This document shows, one piece after another, positions 12,377-21,535 of a DNA stretch of 64,000 bases. Each line of letters opens with the position of its first letter. Within the stretch, counting starts at the first letter, position 1. The DNA comes from an uncultured Alistipes sp. GTDB lineage: Bacteria > Bacteroidota > Bacteroidia > Bacteroidales > Rikenellaceae. The notes under the pieces are model-generated. The model ran no database searches. It was not told the origin of the DNA and saw only the letters and a list, made by a program, of their open reading frames with translations. Location of the stretch: the NCBI GenBank assembly GCA_949286165.1, contig CASDZK010000068.1, positions 22,479 through 86,478 on the forward strand, read 5' to 3'. Made by a program: the position numbers and the translations under genes.

Positions 12377-12414
12377 TTGAAAAACAAGAAGGATTGCGTA
12401 TCTTTACGCAATCC
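12375..12414 (+). promoter_or_regulatory. Promoter with palindromic operator upstream of the BT_3928-type gene
   Basis: TTTTG (12375-12379), 19 bases, then TATCTTTA (12399-12406) form a promoter with one change (final G to A) from the -7 consensus. The -7 lies inside a perfect inverted repeat, GGATTGCGTA (12391-12400), TCTT, TACGCAATCC (12405-12414). The repeat could be a repressor site or a 5' mRNA hairpin. Confidence 0.5.
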
Positions 12415-12454
12415 GGGAAATTCATAATTTCGGAATACACAAAATCACGACAAC

Positions 12455-13684
12455 ATGAAACGTTTCGTCATACCTTTATCCAGATACATACTTGCCTCAT
12501 TATTCATTTTTTCGGGATTCGTCAAAAGCGTCGATCCCATGGGTACAGCCATAAAAATTCGCGAATACATGCTGGCATTCCATTTCGATGTCCTGACAGA
12601 CATCGCTCCGTGGTTATCCGTACTGTTATGTGGGGCCGAACTGTTGCTCGGGTTGTTATTGCTGACCGGCATATTCCGAAAAACAGCGGCATACGCCACC
12701 CTGCTGTTTATGAGTTTTTTTACTCTTTTGACTTTATATATATTGATAGCGTCTCCGGTATCGGACTGCGGCTGTTTCGGAGAAGCCGTTTCTCTCAGCA
12801 ATAGTGCAACATTCATAAAAAACCTGATATTCACGTCCATAGCTGTTTTCTATACCATTAGCATACGGCATACGACTGTATCGGCCCGCAAACCGTACAT
12901 CATGGTAATACTTCTGGCCTGTTTCAGTTTCGGGATACCGATCCACGCCCTTTCGTTTCTGCCGGTAATCGACTTTTTGCCTTATAAAACAGGAACCAAC
13001 ATTCCTCAAGCAATGCACATTCCGGACGACGCCCCCAAAAGCGAATACAAAACGACCTTGATATACAAAAACATAAAGACCGGTGCCATTCGGGAATTCG
13101 AATTGGAAGATACCACCTGGTACGATTCCGGCACGTGGGAATACATAGATACGAAAAACAAAACGGTCAAACAAGGTTATATTCCACCCATCTCGCATTT
13201 CAATATTCTGGACCGCAACGGAGAAGACCGGGCAAACGAAATTCTATCCGATCCGGGCGACCAATGTTGGCTGATATTGCCGGAATACGAAAAACTAAGT
13301 AACCGCAGTCTGACAAATTTATCCGAATTCAGTCGGTTCGCAGCTACCGAAAATATCCCCCTGCTCACATTTACCGGCCAGGATCCGGATATGACAACCG
13401 CTTACCTTTCCGAACAAGGCATACAAACGACAGCATGTTACAACGTAGACCCCACTACATTGAAATCCATGATCCGTTCCCGCTCACATACGGGCGTACT
13501 ATTCATCCGAGAAGGTACAATTCTTGCGAAATGGAATGCAACGATGCTCCCTTCGCTTGAAACGACAAAGGACCTGCAGACCGCGATAAAACACAATCAG
13601 TCCCGAACAGTTTTCTTCTACGGATTTTTGATATTATGCGCCGTAGCTTTAATAATATACCTCATCCGACAACGCAAGTTATAG
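12455..13684 (+). CDS. BT_3928-type DoxX/MauE membrane protein with thioredoxin-like domain
   Basis: Residues 1-145 form a four-helix DoxX/MauE-like membrane module that includes a SDCGCFGEA motif, in which the paired Cys flank Gly as in MauE-family thiol carriers. A further helix follows at about 147-165. The middle and C-terminal part (about 250-375) looks like a periplasmic thioredoxin-like fold without a clear CxxC, ending in an anchor helix at about 385-405. This arrangement suggests electron transfer to periplasmic or surface proteins, but the partner is not established. The start is supported by the promoter at 12375-12406. It is followed after 26 bp by a secreted Asp-box protein, so the two are probably cotranscribed. 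Confidence 0.8.
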   Translation: MKRFVIPLSRYILASLFIFSGFVKSVDPMGTAIKIREYMLAFHFDVLTDIAPWLSVLLCGAELLLGLLLLTGIFRKTAAYATLLFMSFFTLLTLYILIASPVSDCGCFGEAVSLSNSATFIKNLIFTSIAVFYTISIRHTTVSARKPYIMVILLACFSFGIPIHALSFLPVIDFLPYKTGTNIPQAMHIPDDAPKSEYKTTLIYKNIKTGAIREFELEDTTWYDSGTWEYIDTKNKTVKQGYIPPISHFNILDRNGEDRANEILSDPGDQCWLILPEYEKLSNRSLTNLSEFSRFAATENIPLLTFTGQDPDMTTAYLSEQGIQTTACYNVDPTTLKSMIRSRSHTGVLFIREGTILAKWNATMLPSLETTKDLQTAIKHNQSRTVFFYGFLILCAVALIIYLIRQRKL

Positions 13685-13710
13685 AATAAATTTTCAAAAA
13701 TATCACGACT

Positions 13711-14874
13711 ATGCAGAATATGACAAAATACAACCATCTCCGTTCGATTCTGTTCGTGGGTATTTTATATTTCATTCTCCCGCTATCGGCCCATACTCAA
13801 GTTTCGGTCAATCGTTTTATGGGAAAAGAAATTAAATATATAGACATAGCTTCCGCCATCCGTAACAGCTCTCCGGTATTCATTTCCGAAGATACCTGTC
13901 GTACAGGGACCATATCTGCCGTACACTCCCGTAACCACAAAGGAATCCTCTATGTATATACTTGTTCCTGTCAGCCGGACAGTATCCGTCTAATCTTTAC
14001 AAGCAATAAAAACAAACATCCGGATATCATACATCGGGAAAGTTTGTATGCTCCTGACAGTATCGTTTCCCAAGGCATAAACGTGTGCAGTACGAACGAC
14101 AGAAAAGGCAATGATATTCTATTTCTGTTTACCCGCAATGGAACGATGCATTATAGTTTGCTCAACGAAACGGAACAATCCGGTTGGAGCAATTTTAATT
14201 TGCTTAACGGTTATTGCAGTAACGGCATCTCCTCTGTATTCCGCAACAGACATGGAGAATTAATCGCTTTTTTCGGTAATTCGGATTTGTCCACTTCCAG
14301 CGGACGCAAACCGATCTATAAAATAAAATCTTACGACCAAGGATTATCGTGGAGTTTGCCGGAAATCGCGGTAAAACATAACATCTACGACTTAGACTAT
14401 GTACAAGTAACTCGATCTGAACAAGGGAAACAAAACGTATTATACATGTTAGCCGGTAATTCAGACCGTTCTCTCGTATTTTTATCGATCAGCAAAGACG
14501 AAGGAGAAAGTTGGAGTTATCCGACATTATTGCCCAACTTTCTCGACGGATACGGACACCAACTGTCCATCATAGGAGAAACCGCCTATATTCTGTTTGC
14601 GGACAATATTGAACACATCGAGGGTAAATTCATCAACCATTCCTACGGAAACCTGTTGTTATGGAAGGGCTCTGTCAAAGATTTGGAAAATAAAAACAAA
14701 GGGACCGGAATATACAGACTAGCGGAAACCCGAACCATCCATTCAGACCAGCTACAAGCAGTCGCCATTCCTCTAGCCAAAGACCGATTGCGTCTGGTAA
14801 TCGGCCCCTGTTGGAACGATCCGGACTCTTCCTTCCTGAAATCGTATAATCTGCACATGGAAACCAAACAATGA
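13711..14874 (+). CDS. Exported Asp-box (sialidase-like beta-propeller) protein
   Basis: This 387-residue protein has an N-terminal signal peptide (hydrophobic stretch about 13-30, ending SAHTQ). It carries two Asp-box repeats of the type SxDxGxxW (SYDQGLSWSLPE and SKDEGESWSYPT), which point to a six-bladed beta-propeller of the BNR/sialidase superfamily. I do not see the sialidase FRIP motif or arginine triad, so enzymatic sialidase activity is doubtful and a binding or other glycosidase role is possible. It is in a likely operon with the upstream DoxX/thioredoxin protein. Confidence 0.6.
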   Translation: MQNMTKYNHLRSILFVGILYFILPLSAHTQVSVNRFMGKEIKYIDIASAIRNSSPVFISEDTCRTGTISAVHSRNHKGILYVYTCSCQPDSIRLIFTSNKNKHPDIIHRESLYAPDSIVSQGINVCSTNDRKGNDILFLFTRNGTMHYSLLNETEQSGWSNFNLLNGYCSNGISSVFRNRHGELIAFFGNSDLSTSSGRKPIYKIKSYDQGLSWSLPEIAVKHNIYDLDYVQVTRSEQGKQNVLYMLAGNSDRSLVFLSISKDEGESWSYPTLLPNFLDGYGHQLSIIGETAYILFADNIEHIEGKFINHSYGNLLLWKGSVKDLENKNKGTGIYRLAETRTIHSDQLQAVAIPLAKDRLRLVIGPCWNDPDSSFLKSYNLHMETKQ

Positions 14875-15094
14875 TTCTAATTTTTGGCTGGTTTGTCATA
14901 CTTACCTGTCGCTGAAACCGGCAAATAACGATACATTACAACAAATCATTCATGCGTAAGGAAAAGAGCAATTGTTCATCGAAACAATCCTGCCGATACA
15001 TAGTCCATTATCTTTCTTAAATCGGTTATGACAACTCGTACATAAGAACATCGACATAACAACTTGTTTTTTATTATTATCATTAAACTACGAT
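14875..15094. other. Intergenic region, nothing recognised
   Basis: There are about 220 bp between the Asp-box protein and the GH97 gene. I see no convincing -7 box, hairpin or small gene. The GH97 promoter must lie here or upstream. Confidence 0.4.
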
Positions 15095-17023
15095 ATGATT
15101 GGAAAATTATTTCTGCTAATAGGAATTTGTTTGAGTGAATGTTTGTATGCAGTAGCTCAAAAAACGGATAAAGAGTACACAGTACACTCGCCGAACGAGA
15201 AACTCGCGCTATCCGTTCGACAAACAGAAGACGGAAAATTCATGTACACATTTTCTGTCGATAAAACATTGTTAATCAAAGATTCGCCATTAGGATTTCA
15301 ATTGAAAAACACGCAAGAGAATGTTCCTGCTTCGGGGTGGAAGGTAGAAAAAATATCCAAACAACAAGTACGCAAAAAATGGAAACCGGTTTGGGGAAAG
15401 CGGGCAATCGTTCCGGATCACTATAACGAACTGGTAATGGATTTGTCTGCCCCGAACGGCGAACTAACGAAAATGCAACTGGTTCTACGAAGTTATAATG
15501 ACGGCGTAGCGTTTTGTTACAAAGTACCCTCTGACGGTTGTAGAGATAGTATCAAGGTACAGGCCGAACAAACTTCCTATCATTTTACAGCAGATTATAC
15601 GGCCTGGTATTACAATGGAGAGAACCATAACATCGGACCAGAAAAACTTACGGCAACAGACGGCGTGCGCCTACCAATCATGACAATAAAGGCAGGAGAC
15701 AATCATTATATGGCTGTTCATGAAGCCTGTCTGGACATGGGAACGCCTTTAGTCTTACAGTCGAAAAAAGGAGAAACCTTGTTTACCGTGGCATCAAAAC
15801 CAGAATATCTATTCCCCGGTTACACATCCGCTTGGCGAGTTATCTTGTACGGAACGACACCGGGTATGCTAACCGATTCTCATTTGCTGGAGTTGCTCAA
15901 TCCGGAACCGAAATATGACTTTTCGTGGGTAAAGCCGGGCATGGCAGTCTGGGACTGGCGAATCAATGGTGCAATTTGGGACGATTTTACCTACACAATG
16001 TCCTACCCTTCTTGGATACGCATGGTAGACTTTGCTGCAGAACAAGGGTTCCGTTACTTGGTTTTAGATGCGAACTGGTATGGTCCAGAATTTGCGTCCG
16101 ATTCAGATCCAATCAAAGGCGACAAGGCAAAAGATGTACAACGTCTGCTGGCTTACAGTAAAGAAAAAGGAGTAGGTATTTGGCTCTATCTGAACGATGT
16201 CGGAGGAAGGAAATACCCCATCGAAGAAACACTGAAACAATATGCCGACTGGGGGGCAGTTGGCGTTAAATACGGTTTCATGCGAGGTACGCCGGAAGAG
16301 AAGAACCTATGGACAAGAAGAATCACAGAACTTTGCGCACAAAACCATTTACTGATTGACTTTCACGACGGTCCTGTACACCCTTACGGACAAATGCGTA
16401 CATGGCCGAATGCCGTTACCCGGGAGTATTGCCACGCCCAACTGGACGGGCATCATGTCTTTATGCCGGAAACCTTTGTTACAACGGTTTTTGTCAATAT
16501 GGTGGCTGGTCCAATCGACATGAACAACGGCATGTTTGACCTTCGGCAAGGACACACCACACGAATAGACGAAAGCCAGCCAGTACCCTCTACTTTAGTT
16601 GCAGAAGCAGCCCGTACACTGATTACCTTTTCAGGCGTAACCATTTTACCTGATATTCCGGAATATTACCGAAAATACCCGACATTGCTGCGATTCTTAT
16701 CAGCACAGAAAATGCCCTGGAAAGAAAGTCGAACTCTGGCAGGCGAAATCGGGAAATACATTGTCATGATGCGGGAAACGGACGATGCCTATCTGATAGG
16801 CGCCGCTACGAACGAGGAAGGACGAACACTTGAAATACCTTTTTCATTCCTTCCGAAAGGCACATATGAAGTCGAAATTACAGAAGACGGTGCCGATGCG
16901 CATTATTTGACCAATCGGGAAAGCCTGAAAACTTATAAAAAACAAGTAACGCATACTGACACTTTACCATTGAAGCAGGCACCGGGCGGAGGCACTTGTC
17001 TATTAATTTCCAAAAAGCGTTAA
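15095..17023 (+). CDS. GH97 family glycoside hydrolase (SusB-related), atypical active site
   Basis: This exported alpha-glycoside hydrolase of 642 residues has a signal peptide in roughly the first 22 residues. It has the beta-sandwich N-terminal domain, the TIM barrel (AVWDWRINGAIWDD, RYLVLDANWYGPE, GIWLYLND, AVGVKYGFM, LLIDFHDGP, RTWPNAVTREY) and a C-terminal sandwich. GH97 contains inverting alpha-glucosidases such as SusB and retaining alpha-galactosidases. The position of the retaining nucleophile (KVDF in those enzymes) reads KYGF, so the nucleophile Asp is absent as in SusB. The SusB base position (HE) reads HD. The protein therefore fits neither class exactly. No SusCD pair is nearby and pfkA follows on the same strand. 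Confidence 0.85.
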   Translation: MIGKLFLLIGICLSECLYAVAQKTDKEYTVHSPNEKLALSVRQTEDGKFMYTFSVDKTLLIKDSPLGFQLKNTQENVPASGWKVEKISKQQVRKKWKPVWGKRAIVPDHYNELVMDLSAPNGELTKMQLVLRSYNDGVAFCYKVPSDGCRDSIKVQAEQTSYHFTADYTAWYYNGENHNIGPEKLTATDGVRLPIMTIKAGDNHYMAVHEACLDMGTPLVLQSKKGETLFTVASKPEYLFPGYTSAWRVILYGTTPGMLTDSHLLELLNPEPKYDFSWVKPGMAVWDWRINGAIWDDFTYTMSYPSWIRMVDFAAEQGFRYLVLDANWYGPEFASDSDPIKGDKAKDVQRLLAYSKEKGVGIWLYLNDVGGRKYPIEETLKQYADWGAVGVKYGFMRGTPEEKNLWTRRITELCAQNHLLIDFHDGPVHPYGQMRTWPNAVTREYCHAQLDGHHVFMPETFVTTVFVNMVAGPIDMNNGMFDLRQGHTTRIDESQPVPSTLVAEAARTLITFSGVTILPDIPEYYRKYPTLLRFLSAQKMPWKESRTLAGEIGKYIVMMRETDDAYLIGAATNEEGRTLEIPFSFLPKGTYEVEITEDGADAHYLTNRESLKTYKKQVTHTDTLPLKQAPGGGTCLLISKKR

Positions 17024-17141
17024 TATGATTTAAATTTCCTGACAACTAAGGAGACATAGTTAGTTCTTTCTTACCTCTTTTTATATCTCGATTTCCAGAA
17101 AGAAAAAACAGTTAACCGCCCATTGTTTCAAAAAATAGTAT

Positions 17142-17149
17142 TACCTTTG
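17142..17149 (+). promoter_or_regulatory. -7 box of pfkA
   Basis: TACCTTTG matches TAnnTTTG 41 bp before the start codon. A TTG at 17123-17125 is 16 bp upstream, which is short for a -33. Confidence 0.5.
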
Positions 17150-17189
17150 ACCCAAATTTGATTTTAGGAATTACTTAATATACAAATTC

Positions 17190-18293
17190 ATGAAAAGAAT
17201 ACTGGTTTCGACTAGCGGGGGAGATTGTCCCGGTCTGAATGCCGTTATTCGCGGAATTGTGAAACGGGCCCATCAAGAAAGCGAAGAATGGGAAGTACTC
17301 GGCAGCATTCAAGCCTATAACGGAATATTATGGGAACCCACGGAAGTCAAGTTATTGGATGAAAAAACCGTTGCCGGTATCCACTATCAAGGGGGTACGA
17401 TCATCGAAACGACGAATAAAGGAGGTCCCTTCGCATGGCCTATCTTCAATAAAAAGACAGGAAAATGGGAATATGTGGACCGCTCGGAAGAAATGATCCG
17501 TAAATTGCAATATATGGGTGTCGATGCGGTCATCAGCATCGGCGGAGACGGTTCCCAGAAATTGTCGCAAAAACTGTTCGAACAAGGCTTGGACATCGTT
17601 GGTGTTCCCAAAACCATCGACAACGACTTATCTGCGACTGATTTTACGTTCGGTTTCCAAACGGCCGTACAAATCGCTACGGATGCCATAGACAAACTGG
17701 TTACAACCGCTGCATCCCATAACCGGACTTTTATTCTGGAAGTCATGGGGCGCCATACCGGATGGATCGCATTACACGCAGCCATCGCTGGAGGAGCGGA
17801 CGTATGCCTGATCCCGGAAATTCCGTATGATGTGACTAAAGTCGTACAGAAACTGAAATCAAGATATAAAAAAGGCCGCGGTTCCGCTATTATCGTCGTT
17901 GCAGAAGGAGCGAAACCCATTGACGGCAGCGAATTCGCAGCTGTGTCCAATGAAGTAGGTTATGAAAACGTTCGATTGGGCGGTGTCGCATACAAAGTCA
18001 GCGACCAAATCAAAGCAGCCGGTTTCGACAGCGGCGATATCCGAGAAACCATACTCGGGCACTTGCAGCGCGGGGGAGTTCCTATTGCTTACGACCGGGT
18101 ATTGGCTACCCAGTTCGGTGTAAAAGCATTCGAATTGGTAAAAAACAAAGAATTCGGCCATATGGTCGCTTACCGTCATCCGGATATCGTAAGCGTGCCG
18201 TTTACGGAAGCTATCGGAAAAATGAATTTTGTAGATCCCAATAGCGACATTATGGATACGGCAAGAGGTACCGGCATTTGCTTCGGAGATTAA
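17190..18293 (+). CDS. pfkA: 6-phosphofructokinase
   Basis: This enzyme phosphorylates fructose 6-phosphate to the 1,6-bisphosphate in glycolysis. It has the N-terminal STSGGDCPGLNAVIRG, the phosphoryl-donor motif GGDGS (118-122), the catalytic PKTIDND (140-146, with the catalytic Asp), MGRHTGW for substrate binding, and GHLQRGG near 283. The Gly in GGDGS is the ATP-type residue; the PPi-dependent class has Asp there. ATP is therefore the predicted donor, although PKTIDND rather than PGTIDND is shared with the long mixed group. At 367 residues it is longer than E. coli PfkA (about 320). A strong hairpin terminator follows. Confidence 0.93.
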   Translation: MKRILVSTSGGDCPGLNAVIRGIVKRAHQESEEWEVLGSIQAYNGILWEPTEVKLLDEKTVAGIHYQGGTIIETTNKGGPFAWPIFNKKTGKWEYVDRSEEMIRKLQYMGVDAVISIGGDGSQKLSQKLFEQGLDIVGVPKTIDNDLSATDFTFGFQTAVQIATDAIDKLVTTAASHNRTFILEVMGRHTGWIALHAAIAGGADVCLIPEIPYDVTKVVQKLKSRYKKGRGSAIIVVAEGAKPIDGSEFAAVSNEVGYENVRLGGVAYKVSDQIKAAGFDSGDIRETILGHLQRGGVPIAYDRVLATQFGVKAFELVKNKEFGHMVAYRHPDIVSVPFTEAIGKMNFVDPNSDIMDTARGTGICFGD

Positions 18294-18342
18294 GCCTTGA
18301 CGAAGAAGGATAAAATAAAACAACCTCCTTGGACTCTTTTAA

Positions 18343-18384
18343 AGATAAAAAAATACGGATTGAAAATCCGTATTTTTTTTATCT
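18343..18384 (+). terminator. Intrinsic terminator after pfkA
   Basis: The arms 18343-18360 and 18366-18384 pair over 18 bp with one extra T in the right arm, a 5-base loop (TGAAA) and an eight-T run. The promoter of the next gene overlaps the right arm. Confidence 0.8.
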
Positions 18385-18387
18385 TTG
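18360..18387 (+). promoter_or_regulatory. Promoter of the GH43/677-residue operon, overlapping a terminator
   Basis: TATCTTTG (18380-18387) is a perfect -7 box placed on the 3' edge of the pfkA terminator. TTG at 18360-18362, 17 bp upstream, may serve as -33. The expected leader is about 35 bases. Confidence 0.55.
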
Positions 18388-18429
18388 TTCTCTTTACCCC
18401 CAATACCCTAAAATGAACCAACCTGTAAT

Positions 18430-19413
18430 ATGAAAAAATATCCATTTCTGCTACTATTCTCACTGGCATTTTATTTCTCAGTATCTGCCCCCAAAAGCGA
18501 AAAGAACCGCTACAGGAATCCGGTAGTCAATTATAGCCTGCCTGACCCTTCCGTAATCGAAGGAAACGACGGCTATTATTATTTATACGCTACGGAAGAC
18601 ATTCATAACCTACCGATTTATCGTTCAAAAGATCTGATCCATTGGGAAATGGTCTGTACGGCATTTACAGACCAGACACGGCCCGATTTCGAACCGGGCG
18701 GAGGACTTTGGGCTCCGGACATCAATAAAATCAACGACCGGTACGTTCTCTATTATTCCATGTCGAAATGGGGAGGAGAATGGACCTGCGGTATCGGTCG
18801 CGCAATTGCAGACATGCCCTCCGGCCCGTTCAAAGACCTCGGCATGTTGTTTCGCAGCAATGAAATACGCGTTCAAAATTCCATCGATCCTTTTTACCTA
18901 GAAGACAATGGGAAAAAATACCTTTTCTGGGGAAGTTTCAGAGGCATCTACGGTATCGAACTGACCGACGACGGATTATCCGTAAAAAAAGGAGAAAAAC
19001 CCCGGCAAATCGCAGGAACAGCTTATGAAGGAACCTACATTCATAAAAGAAACGGCTACTATTACCTTTTCGCCTCCACAGGAACCTGTTGCGAAGGGAT
19101 AAAAAGTACTTATACCACAGTCGTAGGACGTTCCAAAAACTTATTCGGACCTTATGTAAACAAACAAGGACAATCCATGATGGAAAACCATCACGAAATA
19201 CTCATTCATAAAAACGACACTTTCGTGGGAACCGGCCACAACTCAGAAATAATAACGGATAAAACCGGCAAAAACTGGATATTTTATCATGCCGTCAGTA
19301 CGAAAAATCCCCGAGGGCGAGTACTCATGCTGGATAAAATAGAGTGGAAAAACGAATGGCCTATCGTTCCGAAAAGTTCCCCATCATTGAAATCAAAGAA
19401 ACCTATACTGTAA
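18430..19413 (+). CDS. GH43 family glycoside hydrolase (arabinanase/xylosidase-like)
   Basis: This is an exported five-bladed beta-propeller hydrolase of 327 residues with a signal peptide in roughly the first 20. The GH43 catalytic triad is visible as Asp39 (LPDPSV, base), Asp153 (NSIDPFY, pKa modulator) and Glu200 (AYEGTYI, acid). The Gly-His-Asn near FVGTGHNSEI is also family-typical. Family members mostly cleave alpha-L-arabinofuranosides, arabinan or beta-xylosides. A single-domain form like this resembles endo-arabinanases, but substrate is not certain. It is 10 bp upstream of the next gene, so the two almost certainly share a transcript. Confidence 0.88.
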   Translation: MKKYPFLLLFSLAFYFSVSAPKSEKNRYRNPVVNYSLPDPSVIEGNDGYYYLYATEDIHNLPIYRSKDLIHWEMVCTAFTDQTRPDFEPGGGLWAPDINKINDRYVLYYSMSKWGGEWTCGIGRAIADMPSGPFKDLGMLFRSNEIRVQNSIDPFYLEDNGKKYLFWGSFRGIYGIELTDDGLSVKKGEKPRQIAGTAYEGTYIHKRNGYYYLFASTGTCCEGIKSTYTTVVGRSKNLFGPYVNKQGQSMMENHHEILIHKNDTFVGTGHNSEIITDKTGKNWIFYHAVSTKNPRGRVLMLDKIEWKNEWPIVPKSSPSLKSKKPIL

Positions 19414-19423
19414 AAACTTAAAT

Positions 19424-21457
19424 ATGATCCGTAAAATTTTAACATACGCCATAACAGGCTCGATCGGCATTGCACCTGCCAAAGCCATAAACTATACACC
19501 GGACAATGTTTCGACCTCCATTGCTTTGATGACTCCCGGAAACAACTCGGAAAGTTATTCCCTATCCTTGCAAAAATCGGAACATACCCCGTATGACTAC
19601 CAGGCAACAGCTTCCGAAAAACTACCGGTCATGATACTTCAGAATGTCGAACAAATCGACGGGAAACACCGCATTACCGTTACGATAACAGCATTCGAAG
19701 ATATTTATTTCAACTTGGGAATCCAAGTAAAAACCGGTTATCGTCACGACGACTGCCAATTTTACATGCCGGGATTTTGGTATCGCCGTAATTTGCGTTC
19801 TCCGAAAGAAGCCCCGTCTTTCCATACCTCGGACAGCTGGACTGTCCGAGAAGACCGTCTAAGCACCCCGTTGACCGCCATTTTCGACGAAAAAAACGGA
19901 AAAGTCGTCTCCATAATCCGTTTGGACAAATTTGAAACAGACGCCTTAACAACGCATGAAACAGGAAAAGTCGTTTTATCCGGACAAACCTCTATCGGTT
20001 ACACCGGATTTGAAAATATCTCAGGGACAGCATCGCTTTCTTTCGGATTTCCCTACAAAGAAACGCCGAAAACCTATATCCGCAAACTTACTCTCGCCCC
20101 TTCCGTAGAGGCTTACCAGTTATTGCATCAAGGCGAAAGCCTCTCTCTGACCTGGGAGTTGCAAGAAACGGAAGCCATTGATTTTTCGGACTGCGTACGA
20201 CGCGTATGGGAATACAGTTACGACACTTACCGTCCCCAAATCGTGGACACGCCCTATACTCCGGAAAAGATGAAACAAACGATGAGCAATTTTTTCACGG
20301 AAAGTTTCGTAGACGACGCCCCTATCTGTTATTATTCGGGCGTGGAACTACGTACGGAAACCTGTGACCGGACCGACATCGCCGAAGTAGGTTTTGTTGG
20401 TCGCACGTTATTGAATGCTTTTAACGCGATGGAATACGGTGCGCAGCAACGGCGTCCGGATTTAACGGCCGATGCAGAAAAAATTTTCGATTCTTATCTG
20501 CAAAACGGATTTTCCGACGCAGGATTTTTTCATGAAGTGATGCACCACAAACGTAACTTTACAGAACCGATCCACAGCATTCGCCGTCAATCGGAGGGTG
20601 CATACGCTGCACTTCACTATCTGAATTATGAAAAATCGCAGGGACGCAAACAGCCGGAATGGGAGAGACGGATAAAAGAAATGCTGGATGCATTTTTGAA
20701 ACTACAAAACAGCGACGGAAGTTTTCCCCGCAAATTCAAAGACGATTTTTCCATTGTAGATCCAAGCGGCGGCAGCACTCCCTCAGCCACCTTACCCTTA
20801 GTCATGGGCTATAAATATTTTAAGGACAAACGTTATTTGGAAAGTGCCAAACACACCGTTTCTTATTTAGAAAAAGAGCTGATTTCCAAAGCCGATTACT
20901 TTTCTTCCACATTAGACGCCAACTGCGAAGACAAAGAAGCCTCGCTTTACGCCGCCACAGCAGCCTACTATCTGGCTCTGGTCACTCAAGGAAAAGAACA
21001 GGCCCATTATGCCGACCTGGCCAGAGAAGCCGCTTATTTCGCATTATCATGGTATTATGTTTGGGACGTTCCGTTCGCCTCCGGCCAGATGTTGGGAGAT
21101 TTAGGATTGAAAACCAGAGGATGGGGAAATGTATCGGTAGAGAATAACCATATCGACGTATTTGTTTTCGACTTCGCCGATGTTTTGAATTGGCTGGCAA
21201 AAACATACGGCGAACGCCGTTTTTCCGATTTTTCCCAAGTAATCAGCACCTCCATGCGCCAGCTCTTGCCTGAGGAAGGGCATTTATGCGGCATTGCCAA
21301 AGCAGGCTATTATCCGGAAGTGGTTCAACATACCCGTTGGGATTACGGAAAAAACGGAAAAGGTTATTACAACGATATTTTTGCGCCGGGATGGACTGTC
21401 GCTTCCTTATGGGAACTGCTCTCTCCGGGACGCGCTGAACGTTTTTTAGAAAAATAA
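19424..21457 (+). CDS. Unrecognised exported protein, probable (alpha/alpha)-toroid carbohydrate enzyme
   Basis: I do not recognise the family of this 677-residue protein. A short signal peptide is likely (first about 20, ending AKA). Residues about 25-260 look beta-rich. Residues about 260-670 contain repeated helical hairpins with short conserved-looking signatures: FHEVMHHKRNF, SEGAYAALHYLNY, AFLKLQNSDGSFPRKF, DKEASLYAATAAYYLAL, VSVENNHIDVFVFDFADVL and IFAPGWTVASLWELL. Such alternation of helices with Gln-Asn-Ser-Asp-Gly-Ser loops is typical of (alpha/alpha)6 toroids found in glycoside hydrolases and lyases. Direct cotranscription with a GH43 supports a carbohydrate role. The specific activity is unknown. 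Confidence 0.6.
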   Translation: MIRKILTYAITGSIGIAPAKAINYTPDNVSTSIALMTPGNNSESYSLSLQKSEHTPYDYQATASEKLPVMILQNVEQIDGKHRITVTITAFEDIYFNLGIQVKTGYRHDDCQFYMPGFWYRRNLRSPKEAPSFHTSDSWTVREDRLSTPLTAIFDEKNGKVVSIIRLDKFETDALTTHETGKVVLSGQTSIGYTGFENISGTASLSFGFPYKETPKTYIRKLTLAPSVEAYQLLHQGESLSLTWELQETEAIDFSDCVRRVWEYSYDTYRPQIVDTPYTPEKMKQTMSNFFTESFVDDAPICYYSGVELRTETCDRTDIAEVGFVGRTLLNAFNAMEYGAQQRRPDLTADAEKIFDSYLQNGFSDAGFFHEVMHHKRNFTEPIHSIRRQSEGAYAALHYLNYEKSQGRKQPEWERRIKEMLDAFLKLQNSDGSFPRKFKDDFSIVDPSGGSTPSATLPLVMGYKYFKDKRYLESAKHTVSYLEKELISKADYFSSTLDANCEDKEASLYAATAAYYLALVTQGKEQAHYADLAREAAYFALSWYYVWDVPFASGQMLGDLGLKTRGWGNVSVENNHIDVFVFDFADVLNWLAKTYGERRFSDFSQVISTSMRQLLPEEGHLCGIAKAGYYPEVVQHTRWDYGKNGKGYYNDIFAPGWTVASLWELLSPGRAERFLEK

Positions 21458-21499
21458 CCATTAATACGCCCATTTTTCCAAATATCTTATTTTTTCTCT

Positions 21500-21507
21500 T
21501 ACCTTTG
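21500..21507 (+). promoter_or_regulatory. -7 box of the DUF2807 gene
   Basis: TACCTTTG fits TAnnTTTG and lies 28 bp before the ATG at 21536. No clear -33 is seen. Confidence 0.5.
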
Positions 21508-21535
21508 TGAAACACACATTCAAACATTAATATAG

